A model generated the notes under the pieces. It searched no databases. It had not been told where the DNA came from and was given only the letters and a program-made list of their open reading frames with translations. A DNA stretch of 64,000 nt from Bdellovibrio svalbardensis (lineage in GTDB: Bacteria > Bdellovibrionota > Bdellovibrionia > Bdellovibrionales > Bdellovibrionaceae): assembly GCF_029531655.1 (NCBI RefSeq), contig NZ_JANRMI010000002.1:496001-560000 (forward strand), written 5' to 3'. Made by a program: the position numbers and the translations under genes. The first letter of the stretch is position 1; every line of letters starts with the position of its first letter. Shown piece by piece: positions 44,239 through 52,062 of the stretch.

Positions 44239-44739
44239 ATGAAGTATTTCTTTAGCACACATAAAAAGAGACGATTTATGCTTTGGATTTGCGTCTTAAG
44301 CATAATGTTCTTTGGTGGTTTGTTGGGTAGTTTCTTTTGGGTGGCAGCGTCAGCAACAGATAAACCGCAAATCATCTTTTTGCTGATCATTTTGGTGTTG
44401 GCATTGATTGAGCTATATAGAGTAGTTGGTGACATTCAAACGGTGAAACTCACCGATGATTCCATCGAACTCAGTATTAAAAAATCTCAGGGTATTGAAG
44501 AGAGAAGGTGCTCTTATTGCGATATTCAAGCGCTCGAGAAGAGATCGCAGGGGCTGCATCTAGTTATTGTTTTTAAGGATGGATATAGATTTCCTCTAAG
44601 CAGTAGGTTAGAGCTTGATTTAGCGAGTGCGGGTGACCGTGAAAAAGAAGTCTTCTTGAAGATTCCTGGATCGGGAGAACAGAAGCATGCGCGCTTATTG
44701 AAAATGCTCATTCAGCAGAAAATTAATGATCCATCGTAA
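44239..44739 (+). CDS. Two-helix membrane protein with a PH-like domain
   Basis: 166 residues. Two membrane segments (about 13-35 and 43-61) are followed by a cytosolic domain of alternating strands (VKLTDDSIELSIKKSQGI..., LHLVIVFKDGYRFPLSS) like bacterial PH domains, and a helical end. No family is named with confidence. The last codons and the stop lie inside the first copy of a 52-bp repeat that also occurs at 46353, so the C-terminus may have been altered by that element. Confidence 0.65.
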   Translation: MKYFFSTHKKRRFMLWICVLSIMFFGGLLGSFFWVAASATDKPQIIFLLIILVLALIELYRVVGDIQTVKLTDDSIELSIKKSQGIEERRCSYCDIQALEKRSQGLHLVIVFKDGYRFPLSSRLELDLASAGDREKEVFLKIPGSGEQKHARLLKMLIQQKINDPS

Positions 44740-44780
44740 ACAATCCTAAAGGTGTGATCGGGTGCCGCAGGCTGATCCGT
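44729..44780. repeat. 52-bp dispersed repeat, copy 1
   Basis: Aligns without gaps to 46353-46404 with 42 identical bases of 52, starting ATCCATCGTAAA and ending ATCCGT. It overlaps the last two codons of the membrane-protein gene. A 14-base palindrome (GTTAAATATTTAAC, 44845-44858) follows about 65 bases later, and a near copy of it also follows copy 2. Confidence 0.7.
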
Positions 44781-44890
44781 TCATTCGCACCACGTAAGCT
44801 TTAACTCTAGGCATTTAGGCAAAGCTTACTAACCATTTTTCTAAGTTAAATATTTAACGATCCCCTCGATGTGTGTGAGGGCTGGAGTTA

Positions 44891-45433
44891 TTATTCAGTG
44901 GCAAGCATCTCATTGAGCTTCATGACAGTTTTCCAGTTTCTCATTGTAACAGGGGATCCAGCGGCCTTGTTGATCCATGTTGGTGTCAGTTTTGATCTTG
45001 CAACGCCATCTGCAAAATCTATCCAAATGGCATCATTGATGATTTTGATACGTTCGTTTGCTGCTGCACGTTCGCTCAATATACTGTCGATATTCGCAGG
45101 TAGCGGTAGTTTAGAAAGGCCGATCATAAGTAAGTTCGGTCGACTTTTGGCAGCATCAGTAAATGGTTCCTTTGAGGCATAGGTTTTCCATTGCTTTTCC
45201 GTTCGGACGACGACGTCAACCGCGAAACCAAAATGCTTCTGAATCGCCTTTTCTAATAAAACCGTTGTATCTGCAGCACTTAACTTGTCGACCTCAAATA
45301 TGAGATTGCCGCTATTGATATAGGTTTTGACTTGTTGAAGTCCGGCTTTGACAGCAATTGAATGCAGTTCCTTCATCGGAACCTTGCGGTTCCCACCAAC
45401 GTTAATTCCCCGTAAAAGTGCTACCATCTTCAT
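44891..45433 (-). CDS. DUF1697 protein
   Basis: 180 residues. MVALLRGINVGGNRKVPMKEL (3-23), the TYINSGNLIFE block (about 37-47) and the C-terminal TRNWKT-type motif (TMRNWKTVMKL) are the hallmarks of DUF1697. Members have two ferredoxin-like domains; function is not established. The gene is monocistronic and lies on the opposite strand to its neighbours, convergent with the membrane-protein gene at 44239. Confidence 0.9.
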   Translation of the reverse strand: MKMVALLRGINVGGNRKVPMKELHSIAVKAGLQQVKTYINSGNLIFEVDKLSAADTTVLLEKAIQKHFGFAVDVVVRTEKQWKTYASKEPFTDAAKSRPNLLMIGLSKLPLPANIDSILSERAAANERIKIINDAIWIDFADGVARSKLTPTWINKAAGSPVTMRNWKTVMKLNEMLATE

Positions 45434-45882
45434 TCAGTGTCTCAATTTTCAAATGCTACGAATTCAAAGGCATAGTTGTTGTTTAATTCTCAAAGAACTT
45501 GACAGGCATGCAGCTGAACCCTTTTGACTCATCCTGTATCAAGCTCCTAAGTAATGCAAATTCAAATCTATCGTAAAACCGCGGACGCGGGGAGTGCCGT
45601 AGAGCACTGCTCGTAAACTGAACCAGCGTTCTTGTTAAAAAGTCTGAGCCGATGGGGTTGAGTGTCGGTGATCTGCATAGAGCGATGCTATGCCGACGCG
45701 TCGCTCGAACTACACCGGCATAGCATGGATGCTATCTCCGGCGCGCAAGTCCGCAGGGTTGAGGACAGGAGTCCGAGACATCTAAAGCACGGTAGCTGGT
45801 TCAACTGTCATTCTCCTCAGCTACCGCTGCCATCGCCAACCATTTTCCTTGCATGTCTTTGGCTGTTAACTACAATTAGTTT
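45434..45882. other. 449-base non-coding region with nested inverted repeats, possible structured RNA
   Basis: No convincing gene. Inverted repeats are dense between about 45578 and 45826: TGAACCAGC (45619-45627) with GCTGGTTCA (45795-45803); ATGCTATGCCG (45685-45695) with CGGCATAGCAT (45716-45726); GGTAGCTG (45791-45798) with CAGCTACC (45818-45825); and smaller CCGC/GCGG and AGTGC/GCACT pairs near 45580-45610. The first and third compete for the same bases, so alternative folds are possible. A short frame inside (45662-45886) is probably a shadow. Confidence 0.45.
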
Positions 45883-46110
45883 ATGAGTGAAAATAACAGA
45901 CCATTCAGTGATAAATGGATGCTTTTGATTCCAATTGGTCTTAGCTTTCCGCTTTACGACTATTTCACGAAGGGGTGTTTTAGGATACCTCGAACGACTG
46001 AAATTTGTGGAGATCAGGCGACTTTGGCAATTGTTGTAGTATGCGTTTTTTGGCTTTCATTTCCAGCTTTGTATTTATACCGACGATTTAAAGGTAAATC
46101 TAATGCATGA
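45883..46110 (+). CDS. Small two-helix membrane protein
   Basis: 75 residues. Two hydrophobic stretches (WMLLIPIGLSFPLYDYF, about 12-28, and TLAIVVVCVFWLSFPALYLY, about 47-66) with a Cys-containing loop between them and a basic end (RRFKGKSNA). I do not recognise a family. The ATG is preceded only by an AT-rich stretch without a clear ribosome site. Confidence 0.55.
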   Translation: MSENNRPFSDKWMLLIPIGLSFPLYDYFTKGCFRIPRTTEICGDQATLAIVVVCVFWLSFPALYLYRRFKGKSNA

Positions 46111-46516
46111 AAAAAATGATCGAGACTCCCTTAGATCTGATTGTTGAAAAGAATCCATCTTCTTCGTTATCGCTGAATTGACTGTGTTGATGGTTCCTGC
46201 CTTCATCCCTTCGGGCTTCGCTTAGAAGTAGCATCCTGCTACTTCTATCCTCGAGTATTCTTAAATACGCCTGTGGGAATCAATCCAGGTTCGCCTCAAA
46301 TCTGAATGCTTTTGATTAATCCCTGGATTCACACCGAGAGACAAAGAAACTTATCCATCGTAAATAATCCGGAAGGTCTGAACGGGTGCTAAAAGCTCAT
46401 CCGTGAACCTGCTCTACAGATATTCATTCTCAAGTCCTAAAAGCGAATTGAAAACCTACCAGGGAGACTGACGCTATATAATTCTAGTTAAATATTTAAT
46501 CGGAGGGGGTTAATAA
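46111..46516. other. 406-base non-coding region with hairpins and repeat copy 2
   Basis: No gene seen. It contains a perfect ten-pair hairpin (arms AGAAGTAGCA and TGCTACTTCT, 46224-46246), an inverted pair AATCCAGG (46282-46289) and CCTGGATT (46322-46329), the second 52-bp repeat copy, and the palindromic GTTAAATATTTAA at 46487-46499. Decayed coding sequence is likely for part of it. Confidence 0.5.
46353..46404. repeat. 52-bp dispersed repeat, copy 2
   Basis: 42 of 52 bases match copy 1 at 44729-44780 in the same orientation. In this copy the bases before TCGTAA also read Pro-Ser-stop in one frame, as in the gene end at copy 1, which hints that the repeat derives from a duplicated gene end plus its 3' flank. 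Confidence 0.7.
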
Positions 46517-47347
46517 CTACTTTCGTTGTTTTGTGGTAGGTTTCTTTCCATTTCCCCTTACTGACGGAAGCTTAAAAGGTGGAACATCAATCCAGCGTTT
46601 TGAGATTGCTCGCACTGGTATAGGATTTGTTTTAATTGGAAATTTCTTTATTAAATAGCGATCCATCTGACTCACAATGTTGACGTGTTTTTCTAGCTCT
46701 TCTTTGGCGTCATTGAAAGTAAAGTTGATGTATTCGAGGTCTTTATATTTTTCCGGAGCTGATATTCTTTTTCTAAACAGGTCATTAATTTTTCCCGAAT
46801 TGTGAACGATGATATTTCGTATCTGATTGCAGTCGCTGATATATTTTATTTTTTCCTCATCTAGAGGTTTAATCCCCCATTTGTCGCCTAGTTCTATAAA
46901 AATAGCGTTCGTATTTTTATAGAAAAGTGATTGAATCTTTTGGTGAACAATATGGTTATGTAATTTCTTTAAATCCGGAAAACTTAATACTGTCTCAAGA
47001 GAGATTTGGCTTTTGTCTTTCAACATTATTGGATTTGATTGAAATACTTCTGTCAGTATCGCGCTTAAGTAGTAATTGAGGCTATCAATTGATTTGACGT
47101 ACATCGTTCCTGCAAAGTTCGGTTCGTGCTGCTGAAGGTGATCTTTATAAATGCTGGTGGAGTCGTCATACGCATATTTTTCAGGCTCTATCTTTGCCAA
47201 GGTTTTTGCAGCGCGATTTCGATCTCCATCAATTTTCGAAGCCATTATTTGAACAAAGTCTATAAGCATAAGGGATTTGATCGTTTCTTCTATGTTATAA
47301 ATTGCTGCTTTTGATGCTTTCGCTGTTTTGGCCATTTTTAGTTCCAT
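46517..47347 (-). CDS. HEPN-domain protein, possible RNase
   Basis: 276 residues, helical. The middle holds DCNQIRNIIVHNSGKIN with Arg177 and His182, the R-x4-H motif that forms the active site of HEPN ribonucleases. The surrounding helices (SIDSLNYYLSAILTEVF, LHNHIVHQKIQSLFY) suit the RiboL-PSP/MAE_28990-type HEPN family. The C-terminus is basic and Pro-rich. HEPN proteins occur as toxins or in anti-phage systems; no MNT-type antitoxin or other defence gene is adjacent. The gene looks AT-rich and lies in the accessory-looking stretch. Confidence 0.65.
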   Translation of the reverse strand: MELKMAKTAKASKAAIYNIEETIKSLMLIDFVQIMASKIDGDRNRAAKTLAKIEPEKYAYDDSTSIYKDHLQQHEPNFAGTMYVKSIDSLNYYLSAILTEVFQSNPIMLKDKSQISLETVLSFPDLKKLHNHIVHQKIQSLFYKNTNAIFIELGDKWGIKPLDEEKIKYISDCNQIRNIIVHNSGKINDLFRKRISAPEKYKDLEYINFTFNDAKEELEKHVNIVSQMDRYLIKKFPIKTNPIPVRAISKRWIDVPPFKLPSVRGNGKKPTTKQRK

Positions 47348-47498
47348 TTTTTCTTAATTAGAATCGCTCGTATTCTATCGGAAAATGATTTGCCGTTGCT
47401 CGTTCTAAATTGAGAAATGTAACATAAACCTTGAACAATTTATTTTGATTAAACTTAGGCCTGTATATGGCCGTTGAGTGATCTCAAAAGAGGGGATC

Positions 47499-47876
47499 AT
47501 GACTTATCAAGATAAAGTGGCCGCCTGGAATGAGTTCGTTAAATCTAAAAAAATGCAACGAGGCTATGCGCAGTTTCCAACACTTACGTATGTTAAGTTC
47601 GGTCATGAACCAGCTCCACTATTATTTTGGGGCTTCTGGGAAATTACTGCACTTCTTGGAATTAACTATGGAGTAGGCTGGGGTATTGCAATGCATTTCC
47701 TATCCTGGAAACAAATGAATGCTCCTCTTTGGCTTCAAGTTGGAGCAGCCGTTTTTGCAGGCCTTTCTTTTGGAGCTGTAATGGCTTGGATGATGAAGCG
47801 ACAACTCAAAAAGTATAATTTAAGTACCTGGGAAAAGTTCGTCGCTGAAATTCAAAACAAAATGAAGTCGGCCTAG
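47499..47876 (+). CDS. DUF6404 membrane protein
   Basis: 125 residues from the ATG at 47499, which has an AGAGGGG site just ahead and opens with MTYQDKVAAWNEFV, the usual start of DUF6404 proteins. The family's aromatic block (PAPLLFWGFWEITALLGINYGVGWGI) and a second membrane helix (about 83-101) are present. The function of the family is unknown. The next gene begins one base after its stop, so they are in one transcript. Confidence 0.8.
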   Translation: MTYQDKVAAWNEFVKSKKMQRGYAQFPTLTYVKFGHEPAPLLFWGFWEITALLGINYGVGWGIAMHFLSWKQMNAPLWLQVGAAVFAGLSFGAVMAWMMKRQLKKYNLSTWEKFVAEIQNKMKSA

Positions 47877-47877
47877 T

Positions 47878-48186
47878 ATGAAGTTATCATTTTTCTTTGC
47901 GCTTCTATTCGCGATCTTCTTATTGGATGACATTTCCTATGCGCGAGGTGGTGGACGATCTCATGGTGGATCTCACTCGTCCAGGTCTTATCACACTTCA
48001 TCTTCTCGGTCCTATCATTCATCGCCTCGCTCAAGCAGTGTCCGAGTTCACGGATATACTAAGAGGAATGGCACTCATGTGCAGGCTCATCATCGTACCC
48101 ATGCAAATGGGACTAAGAGGAATAATTGGAGTACTAGGGGGAATGTGAATCCGTATACGGGAAAAGTTGGTACGAAAGATCCCTAG
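47878..48186 (+). CDS. Small secreted Ser/His-rich protein with a widespread C-terminal motif
   Basis: 102 residues. A signal peptide (1-22, ending SYA) leads into a Ser/His/Arg-rich stretch. The C-terminus (VHGYTKRNGTHVQAHHRTHA...NWSTRGNVNPYTGKVGT) matches a motif found at the end of many small exported bacterial proteins, in which V-x-GY-x-(R/K)-x-GT and NVNPYTGK are conserved. Function is unknown. Coupled to the DUF6404 gene. Confidence 0.75.
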   Translation: MKLSFFFALLFAIFLLDDISYARGGGRSHGGSHSSRSYHTSSSRSYHSSPRSSSVRVHGYTKRNGTHVQAHHRTHANGTKRNNWSTRGNVNPYTGKVGTKDP

Positions 48187-48218
48187 AATTAGGATGCTTT
48201 GTACTGATTAGAATTATT

Positions 48219-48395
48219 GTGTCTGCTATTGGTGGGACAGTCTATTATGGAATTCTAACCATGAGGCCAACTACCGTTTGGAAATACTTTTTAAGTCTTG
48301 GTTTGTTGATATTAGCGCTATTAGTAATTGAGCTGATTGAATCTGCTTTCTGGAAACCCACGAATATTCATGATGAAAATAGTAAGCCTAAATAG
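48219..48395 (+). CDS. Small membrane protein, start uncertain
   Basis: An open frame ends at a TAG at 48393-48395 and encodes two hydrophobic stretches, the second being FLSLGLLILALLVIELIESAF, then a polar tail ending NSKPK. Possible starts are the GTG at 48219 (58 residues) or the ATG at 48261 (44 residues, MRPTTVWKYF). Neither has a clear ribosome site, and the frame is open further upstream, so it may be translated by coupling from the gene ending at 48186 or be partly decayed. Confidence 0.4.
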   Translation: MSAIGGTVYYGILTMRPTTVWKYFLSLGLLILALLVIELIESAFWKPTNIHDENSKPK

Positions 48396-48560
48396 ATCTA
48401 GGAGTTCCATTTGCTGAATTTTGAAAGAGAAATTATCTTTTGTGCCTTGTCCACCAGGGTTGACATAATTGCATAACCTACGATCTGTTAGTTCTGTCTC
48501 CCACCTGTTTCGATTTTCAGTATATTCTGTCCGGGATAGTGTGGACCCCGCCGGGTGATT

Positions 48561-49559
48561 CTATGTCTTGCTTTCGGCGCTCGAGTCAGTATTCAAGGAA
48601 ACCTTTCCAATAGAGACGATGTTTCCCGATTGATCGAAGATAGGGAAAATAGTTGAAAGATGTCTTACCTCTAAGCCTTGAATTGATAAAACTTCGTCAA
48701 AGGTCAATGGCTGCCGAGTTCTTATAACTTGCTGTTCTTTTTCAAGACTTGAGAATTTGAGTTCGGTTGACTGAAGGCGTTTTGCTTTCTGTCCCAATAG
48801 TGAATCTCGTGAGGTCCCGATGGAGCGGGCAAAGGCAGCATTGCAATTGGTGATTGTGCCATCACAGTCTGTCACCAATAGCAGAAAGGGGGCGGAATCC
48901 AATATCTGCTGATTGCGAATTTGGTAATTGCGTTCTTCGGTAATATCGCGGGCAGAGGCGAATCTTACACCGAGTTCGGCATCGGCGGCGGCGCTCCAGC
49001 TTAAGGTTCTATAGGTCTTATCGGCTGCGCGATATCGGTTCTCAAAACCGACGGAGCGTATACCCAGATTCAAGGCTTCGATGTTCTTTAATGTCGACTC
49101 TTGATCGTCGGGGTGAATGAAGTCAACAAACGGGGTGCTGAGCAATACTTTCTCGTTGTATCCCAAAGTGTTAATAAGTGACGCGCTGACTTTCTTTAAA
49201 AGACCATCATTTCCTGCGACGGCCATGAGGTCGGTGGAGATGGAGAAAAATCGATCTAAGGTGATTTGGGAGTGTTCGGCTTCGGACAGGCGCGATTGCA
49301 GCTTCTTATACTCATGCTGTGCTTTGGCGGATTCAAGGCTGGAGGAGTGGCAGGCCGCAATCCCAAAACATGCCAGAGTTGGGGTTAGTACGATAAAGGC
49401 GATAAACTGATTTGTGCTGATCGTTGGAAGCACAACGGCGCCAATCGCAAAGAGAGCGGATAGAAGTAAAATGGCAATCAAAGAAAACAAAGTGATCTTG
49501 TTTTGTAAATGCCAGAAGCTGAAATATTCAATTGTTTTTTTCTTCTCGCTTAGATTCAA
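48561..49559 (-). CDS. Membrane-bound PAS-PAS sensor without an output domain
   Basis: 332 residues. Two N-terminal membrane helices (about 22-46 and 51-70) and a short coiled coil lead into two PAS domains: the first about 102-210 (FFSISTDLMAVAGNDGLLKKVS, GYNEKVLLSTPFVDFIHPDD, then the PAC-type end VRFASARDITEERN) and the second about 218-325 (ILDSAPFLLLVTDCDGTITNCN, IGTSRDSLLGQ). The protein ends soon after the second PAS. No kinase, GGDEF or methyl-accepting domain follows, and the downstream gene is a solute-binding protein. Either it signals by binding a separate partner or it is a truncated kinase. Confidence 0.8.
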   Translation of the reverse strand: MNLSEKKKTIEYFSFWHLQNKITLFSLIAILLLSALFAIGAVVLPTISTNQFIAFIVLTPTLACFGIAACHSSSLESAKAQHEYKKLQSRLSEAEHSQITLDRFFSISTDLMAVAGNDGLLKKVSASLINTLGYNEKVLLSTPFVDFIHPDDQESTLKNIEALNLGIRSVGFENRYRAADKTYRTLSWSAAADAELGVRFASARDITEERNYQIRNQQILDSAPFLLLVTDCDGTITNCNAAFARSIGTSRDSLLGQKAKRLQSTELKFSSLEKEQQVIRTRQPLTFDEVLSIQGLEVRHLSTIFPIFDQSGNIVSIGKVSLNTDSSAESKT

Positions 49560-49697
49560 TCAGGGCCTCACAACCAGTCTAAACGAATCATATATAACGT
49601 GTGTCGATCATTCAAGTAAACTTAGGGTTGTTTGCGAAAAAGGCAAATTTACCCCTGACTTTGTTCAACCGGGCCACGAAGCCACGGATTGGCAAGA

Positions 49698-50459
49698 TCA
49701 TTTTGCAGGTGCGGTTTTGGTTTGATTCTCAAGATATTTTGAAACCCATTGTGTGAATTCCTTTTCGTCGACGACTTTATTGAATTCCTTTAACAAGGTT
49801 TGATTGAGACTATCAGATTTAAATCCAATTCCATATTGATTGAGGGCTATAATCTTGGGATTCACTTTGAGCTGATACGCCAAGGGTTTGATTTCGGGAT
49901 TTGTTGTTGTGATGAAGTTAAAGACATTAAGATCGATAAATATAAAATCCACACGCTTATGAATCAACTTTAAGATATTGATGGAGTCGCTTGCTGCCGA
50001 TTCCAGGTGTTGCATATTGTTTTTGTAGATGGCAGCAACCTGAGATCTTAGAACATATCCGGCAACATTGCCCCCTTTGTACTTCAAAAGGTCACGGGGC
50101 TCTTTCCAGATTATGGGCTTGTCTTTTCTTTCAACAATCACCCAGGGTGTCTTATAAAATAGTTTTGAGAGAATGAGCTTGTGATTAAAATTTTCATCGG
50201 TAAAGGAGGGGAAGAAGCCGTTGATTTTTTTATCACTGAGCCCAACATTCCGAATTCTTGGAACAGGTTCGAACCGAACCTCAAGGTCATATCCTGCTTT
50301 TTTGAATGTTTGCCGAAGCCCATAGATCGCGGCTCCTTGGTCTGGCAGATGGGGACTCATAAATGGTGGAATATCCATTGTGATTAAGGTGATCTTTTTG
50401 GATGATGCCGATGACAATGTGCTTGAAATTAGAATTACAAAAAAGACGAGTAAATTCAT
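49698..50459 (-). CDS. Periplasmic solute-binding protein (SBP_bac_3-like)
   Basis: 253 residues with a signal peptide (1-18). The fold shows as ITLITMDIPPFMSPHLPDQGAAIYGLRQTFKKAGYDLEVRFEPVPR, then FFPSFTDENF, and VDFIFIDLNVFNFI. These are divergent members of the amino-acid-binding family, often found as stand-alone proteins in bacteria with many sensors. No permease or ATPase is adjacent. It lies ahead of the PAS-PAS sensor in the same direction with a gap of about 140 bases, so it could supply the signal to that sensor, which is speculative. Confidence 0.8.
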   Translation of the reverse strand: MNLLVFFVILISSTLSSASSKKITLITMDIPPFMSPHLPDQGAAIYGLRQTFKKAGYDLEVRFEPVPRIRNVGLSDKKINGFFPSFTDENFNHKLILSKLFYKTPWVIVERKDKPIIWKEPRDLLKYKGGNVAGYVLRSQVAAIYKNNMQHLESAASDSINILKLIHKRVDFIFIDLNVFNFITTTNPEIKPLAYQLKVNPKIIALNQYGIGFKSDSLNQTLLKEFNKVVDEKEFTQWVSKYLENQTKTAPAK

Positions 50460-50579
50460 AAAGGCCTCGGGAAGTCTTAGCAGATGTCCGCATGGAATTC
50501 CAAATTACGAATAATTTAAAGAGGTGTTCTCATATGATGATATGTCGTTCGTGTGGCTCGAGAAGTTGGCGCAACGAAA

Positions 50580-50612
50580 AAAAGAGCCCAGTGGTTAATG
50601 GGGCTCTTTTTG
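50580..50612 (-). terminator. Intrinsic terminator of the secreted metallopeptidase gene
   Basis: Arms AAAAGAGCCC (50580-50589) and GGGCTCTTTT (50601-50610) are exact inverted copies; the extended A run to the left gives the T tract on the minus strand. Confidence 0.8.
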
Positions 50613-50619
50613 CTGAAAA

Positions 50620-51978
50620 TTAGTTCATGCCATCCAAGAATTGGTAAGACTGGCGTGGCGCGATTTCGTGAATCTGACCGTCGATGTCGGTTTTTACAGG
50701 TGATGCTTGGGAGCCATTAATTTGGTATAAGTATCCATCCTGAGTCAACGCCATCATAGTATTGCCGACCTTGTGGATGCGCTTATATTTTTGGTCCATT
50801 TTTACAGATGATGGGCGCAATAACGCGCGGCCATTCTGACAACCAAATTCATAAACAGTTCCCGTCGAAGTCATCACATAATTGATGTCGGCAGTTCTCG
50901 TGTAACCGTTGATATACAATATTCCCACGGGAGTTGCACCGTTAAAGCTCAAGTCGCTTGTAGACGGTGAGCGTGGGTCACAGGCAAGAGTGACTCTATC
51001 TGTGTAGATTTTTGCATTCCACTGAGCGGCAATATGCAAATCCACCAAGCGAGATCTTTCCTCTGGTGATTTTGAATTGTATTCAACAACGGCATCACCT
51101 GCAGCTTGTGAAATCTCTCCAGCATTCTTCGTGAAAAGATAGCGCGCCGTTTGTGACTTATCATCTGGGAACAGAATCATGTGCTGAGCTCGTGGAACAA
51201 TGTGACCCAAAGCAGGTGTTTGACCTTGAGATTTCATACGGAAGGCATTGCCAATATCCATCAAATAAAGATCGCGAGACTCTGCCATCAGCAGAAGATT
51301 TTCCTGTCTGTTGACTCGTGTCGGAGTTTCAAAAGCTTCATCTGCGTAAGTCACCGCAGATGCCATCGCATAGGCTCTTAATGCTGGATGAAGATCTGTC
51401 GCATATTTTGCCAGCTGAGCGTAAGTTTCAACTGTGACTGCATAAGATCCGCCATCAGAAATTCTGCTGTCGCAGGCACCTTGAAGATTTTTTCTGGCTC
51501 CACGGGAGCAAGTGATATGAGGGTAACCATCAATATGACGTGCCTCATGCATAAATACACTAGCGCGATCTAAAGACGAAAAACTATCCGTCAACATCAT
51601 AGGGCATACATACATTGTGTTGCCGAAGCCATAAACGTAAGCTCCGACACCCTTCGGACAGCTGCTTTGAACGTTAAGATCATTAATGCGACCGATAAAG
51701 TAGTTGTACCAGCTTTGAGCAAAGCGGCCAGAGAACAATTCATCTGAGCTTGGTTTCATATCCTGCGCGAATGCTGTTTTGCGCATGTACATGATTGTTG
51801 CGATAAGATTCGAAGTTTGTGAACCGTCATAGCAGTATTCTTTGCCAGACAATTTTTTGAACTGAGAAAAATTAGAAGCGATTTCAGCCATTTCTTTTTG
51901 CGAGACACAATCGCCAGCAAATGCAGATGAACCGATACTTCCCAGGAACAAGCCCAAGGCCACTAAAAGTATTTTCAT
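50620..51978 (-). CDS. Secreted HExxH metallopeptidase-like protein with C-terminal repeat region
   Basis: 452 residues; signal peptide MKILLVALGLFLGSIGSSAFA. The zinc motif is HEARH (His144, Glu145, His148) in ASVFMHEARHIDGYPH, and Glu184 in AVTVETYAQLA is a likely third ligand. Several cysteines before and after suggest disulfides. From about residue 345 short repeats appear (NYVMTSTGTVYEFGC, NTMMALTQDGYLYQING) that look like beta-propeller blades of the RCC1 or YncE kind. Not assigned to a MEROPS family by eye. An extracellular or periplasmic protease used on prey is a reasonable but unproven role. Confidence 0.75.
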   Translation of the reverse strand: MKILLVALGLFLGSIGSSAFAGDCVSQKEMAEIASNFSQFKKLSGKEYCYDGSQTSNLIATIMYMRKTAFAQDMKPSSDELFSGRFAQSWYNYFIGRINDLNVQSSCPKGVGAYVYGFGNTMYVCPMMLTDSFSSLDRASVFMHEARHIDGYPHITCSRGARKNLQGACDSRISDGGSYAVTVETYAQLAKYATDLHPALRAYAMASAVTYADEAFETPTRVNRQENLLLMAESRDLYLMDIGNAFRMKSQGQTPALGHIVPRAQHMILFPDDKSQTARYLFTKNAGEISQAAGDAVVEYNSKSPEERSRLVDLHIAAQWNAKIYTDRVTLACDPRSPSTSDLSFNGATPVGILYINGYTRTADINYVMTSTGTVYEFGCQNGRALLRPSSVKMDQKYKRIHKVGNTMMALTQDGYLYQINGSQASPVKTDIDGQIHEIAPRQSYQFLDGMN

Positions 51979-52062
51979 AAAACCCCTCCGTTTTAAAAAT
52001 ACACCAAAAAGTCTAGTACAGAGGGACGGGATGGCACTAAAAAAGTGTGAATGCGGGGCGCA

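Noticed and set aside
45662-45886. A 74-codon frame in the structured non-coding block
   Set aside because: It passes through inverted repeats, is rich in Arg and Ser as random reads are, and has no ribosome site.
46224-46246. Perfect hairpin as a terminator
   Set aside because: No T run follows and no gene ends directly ahead of it.
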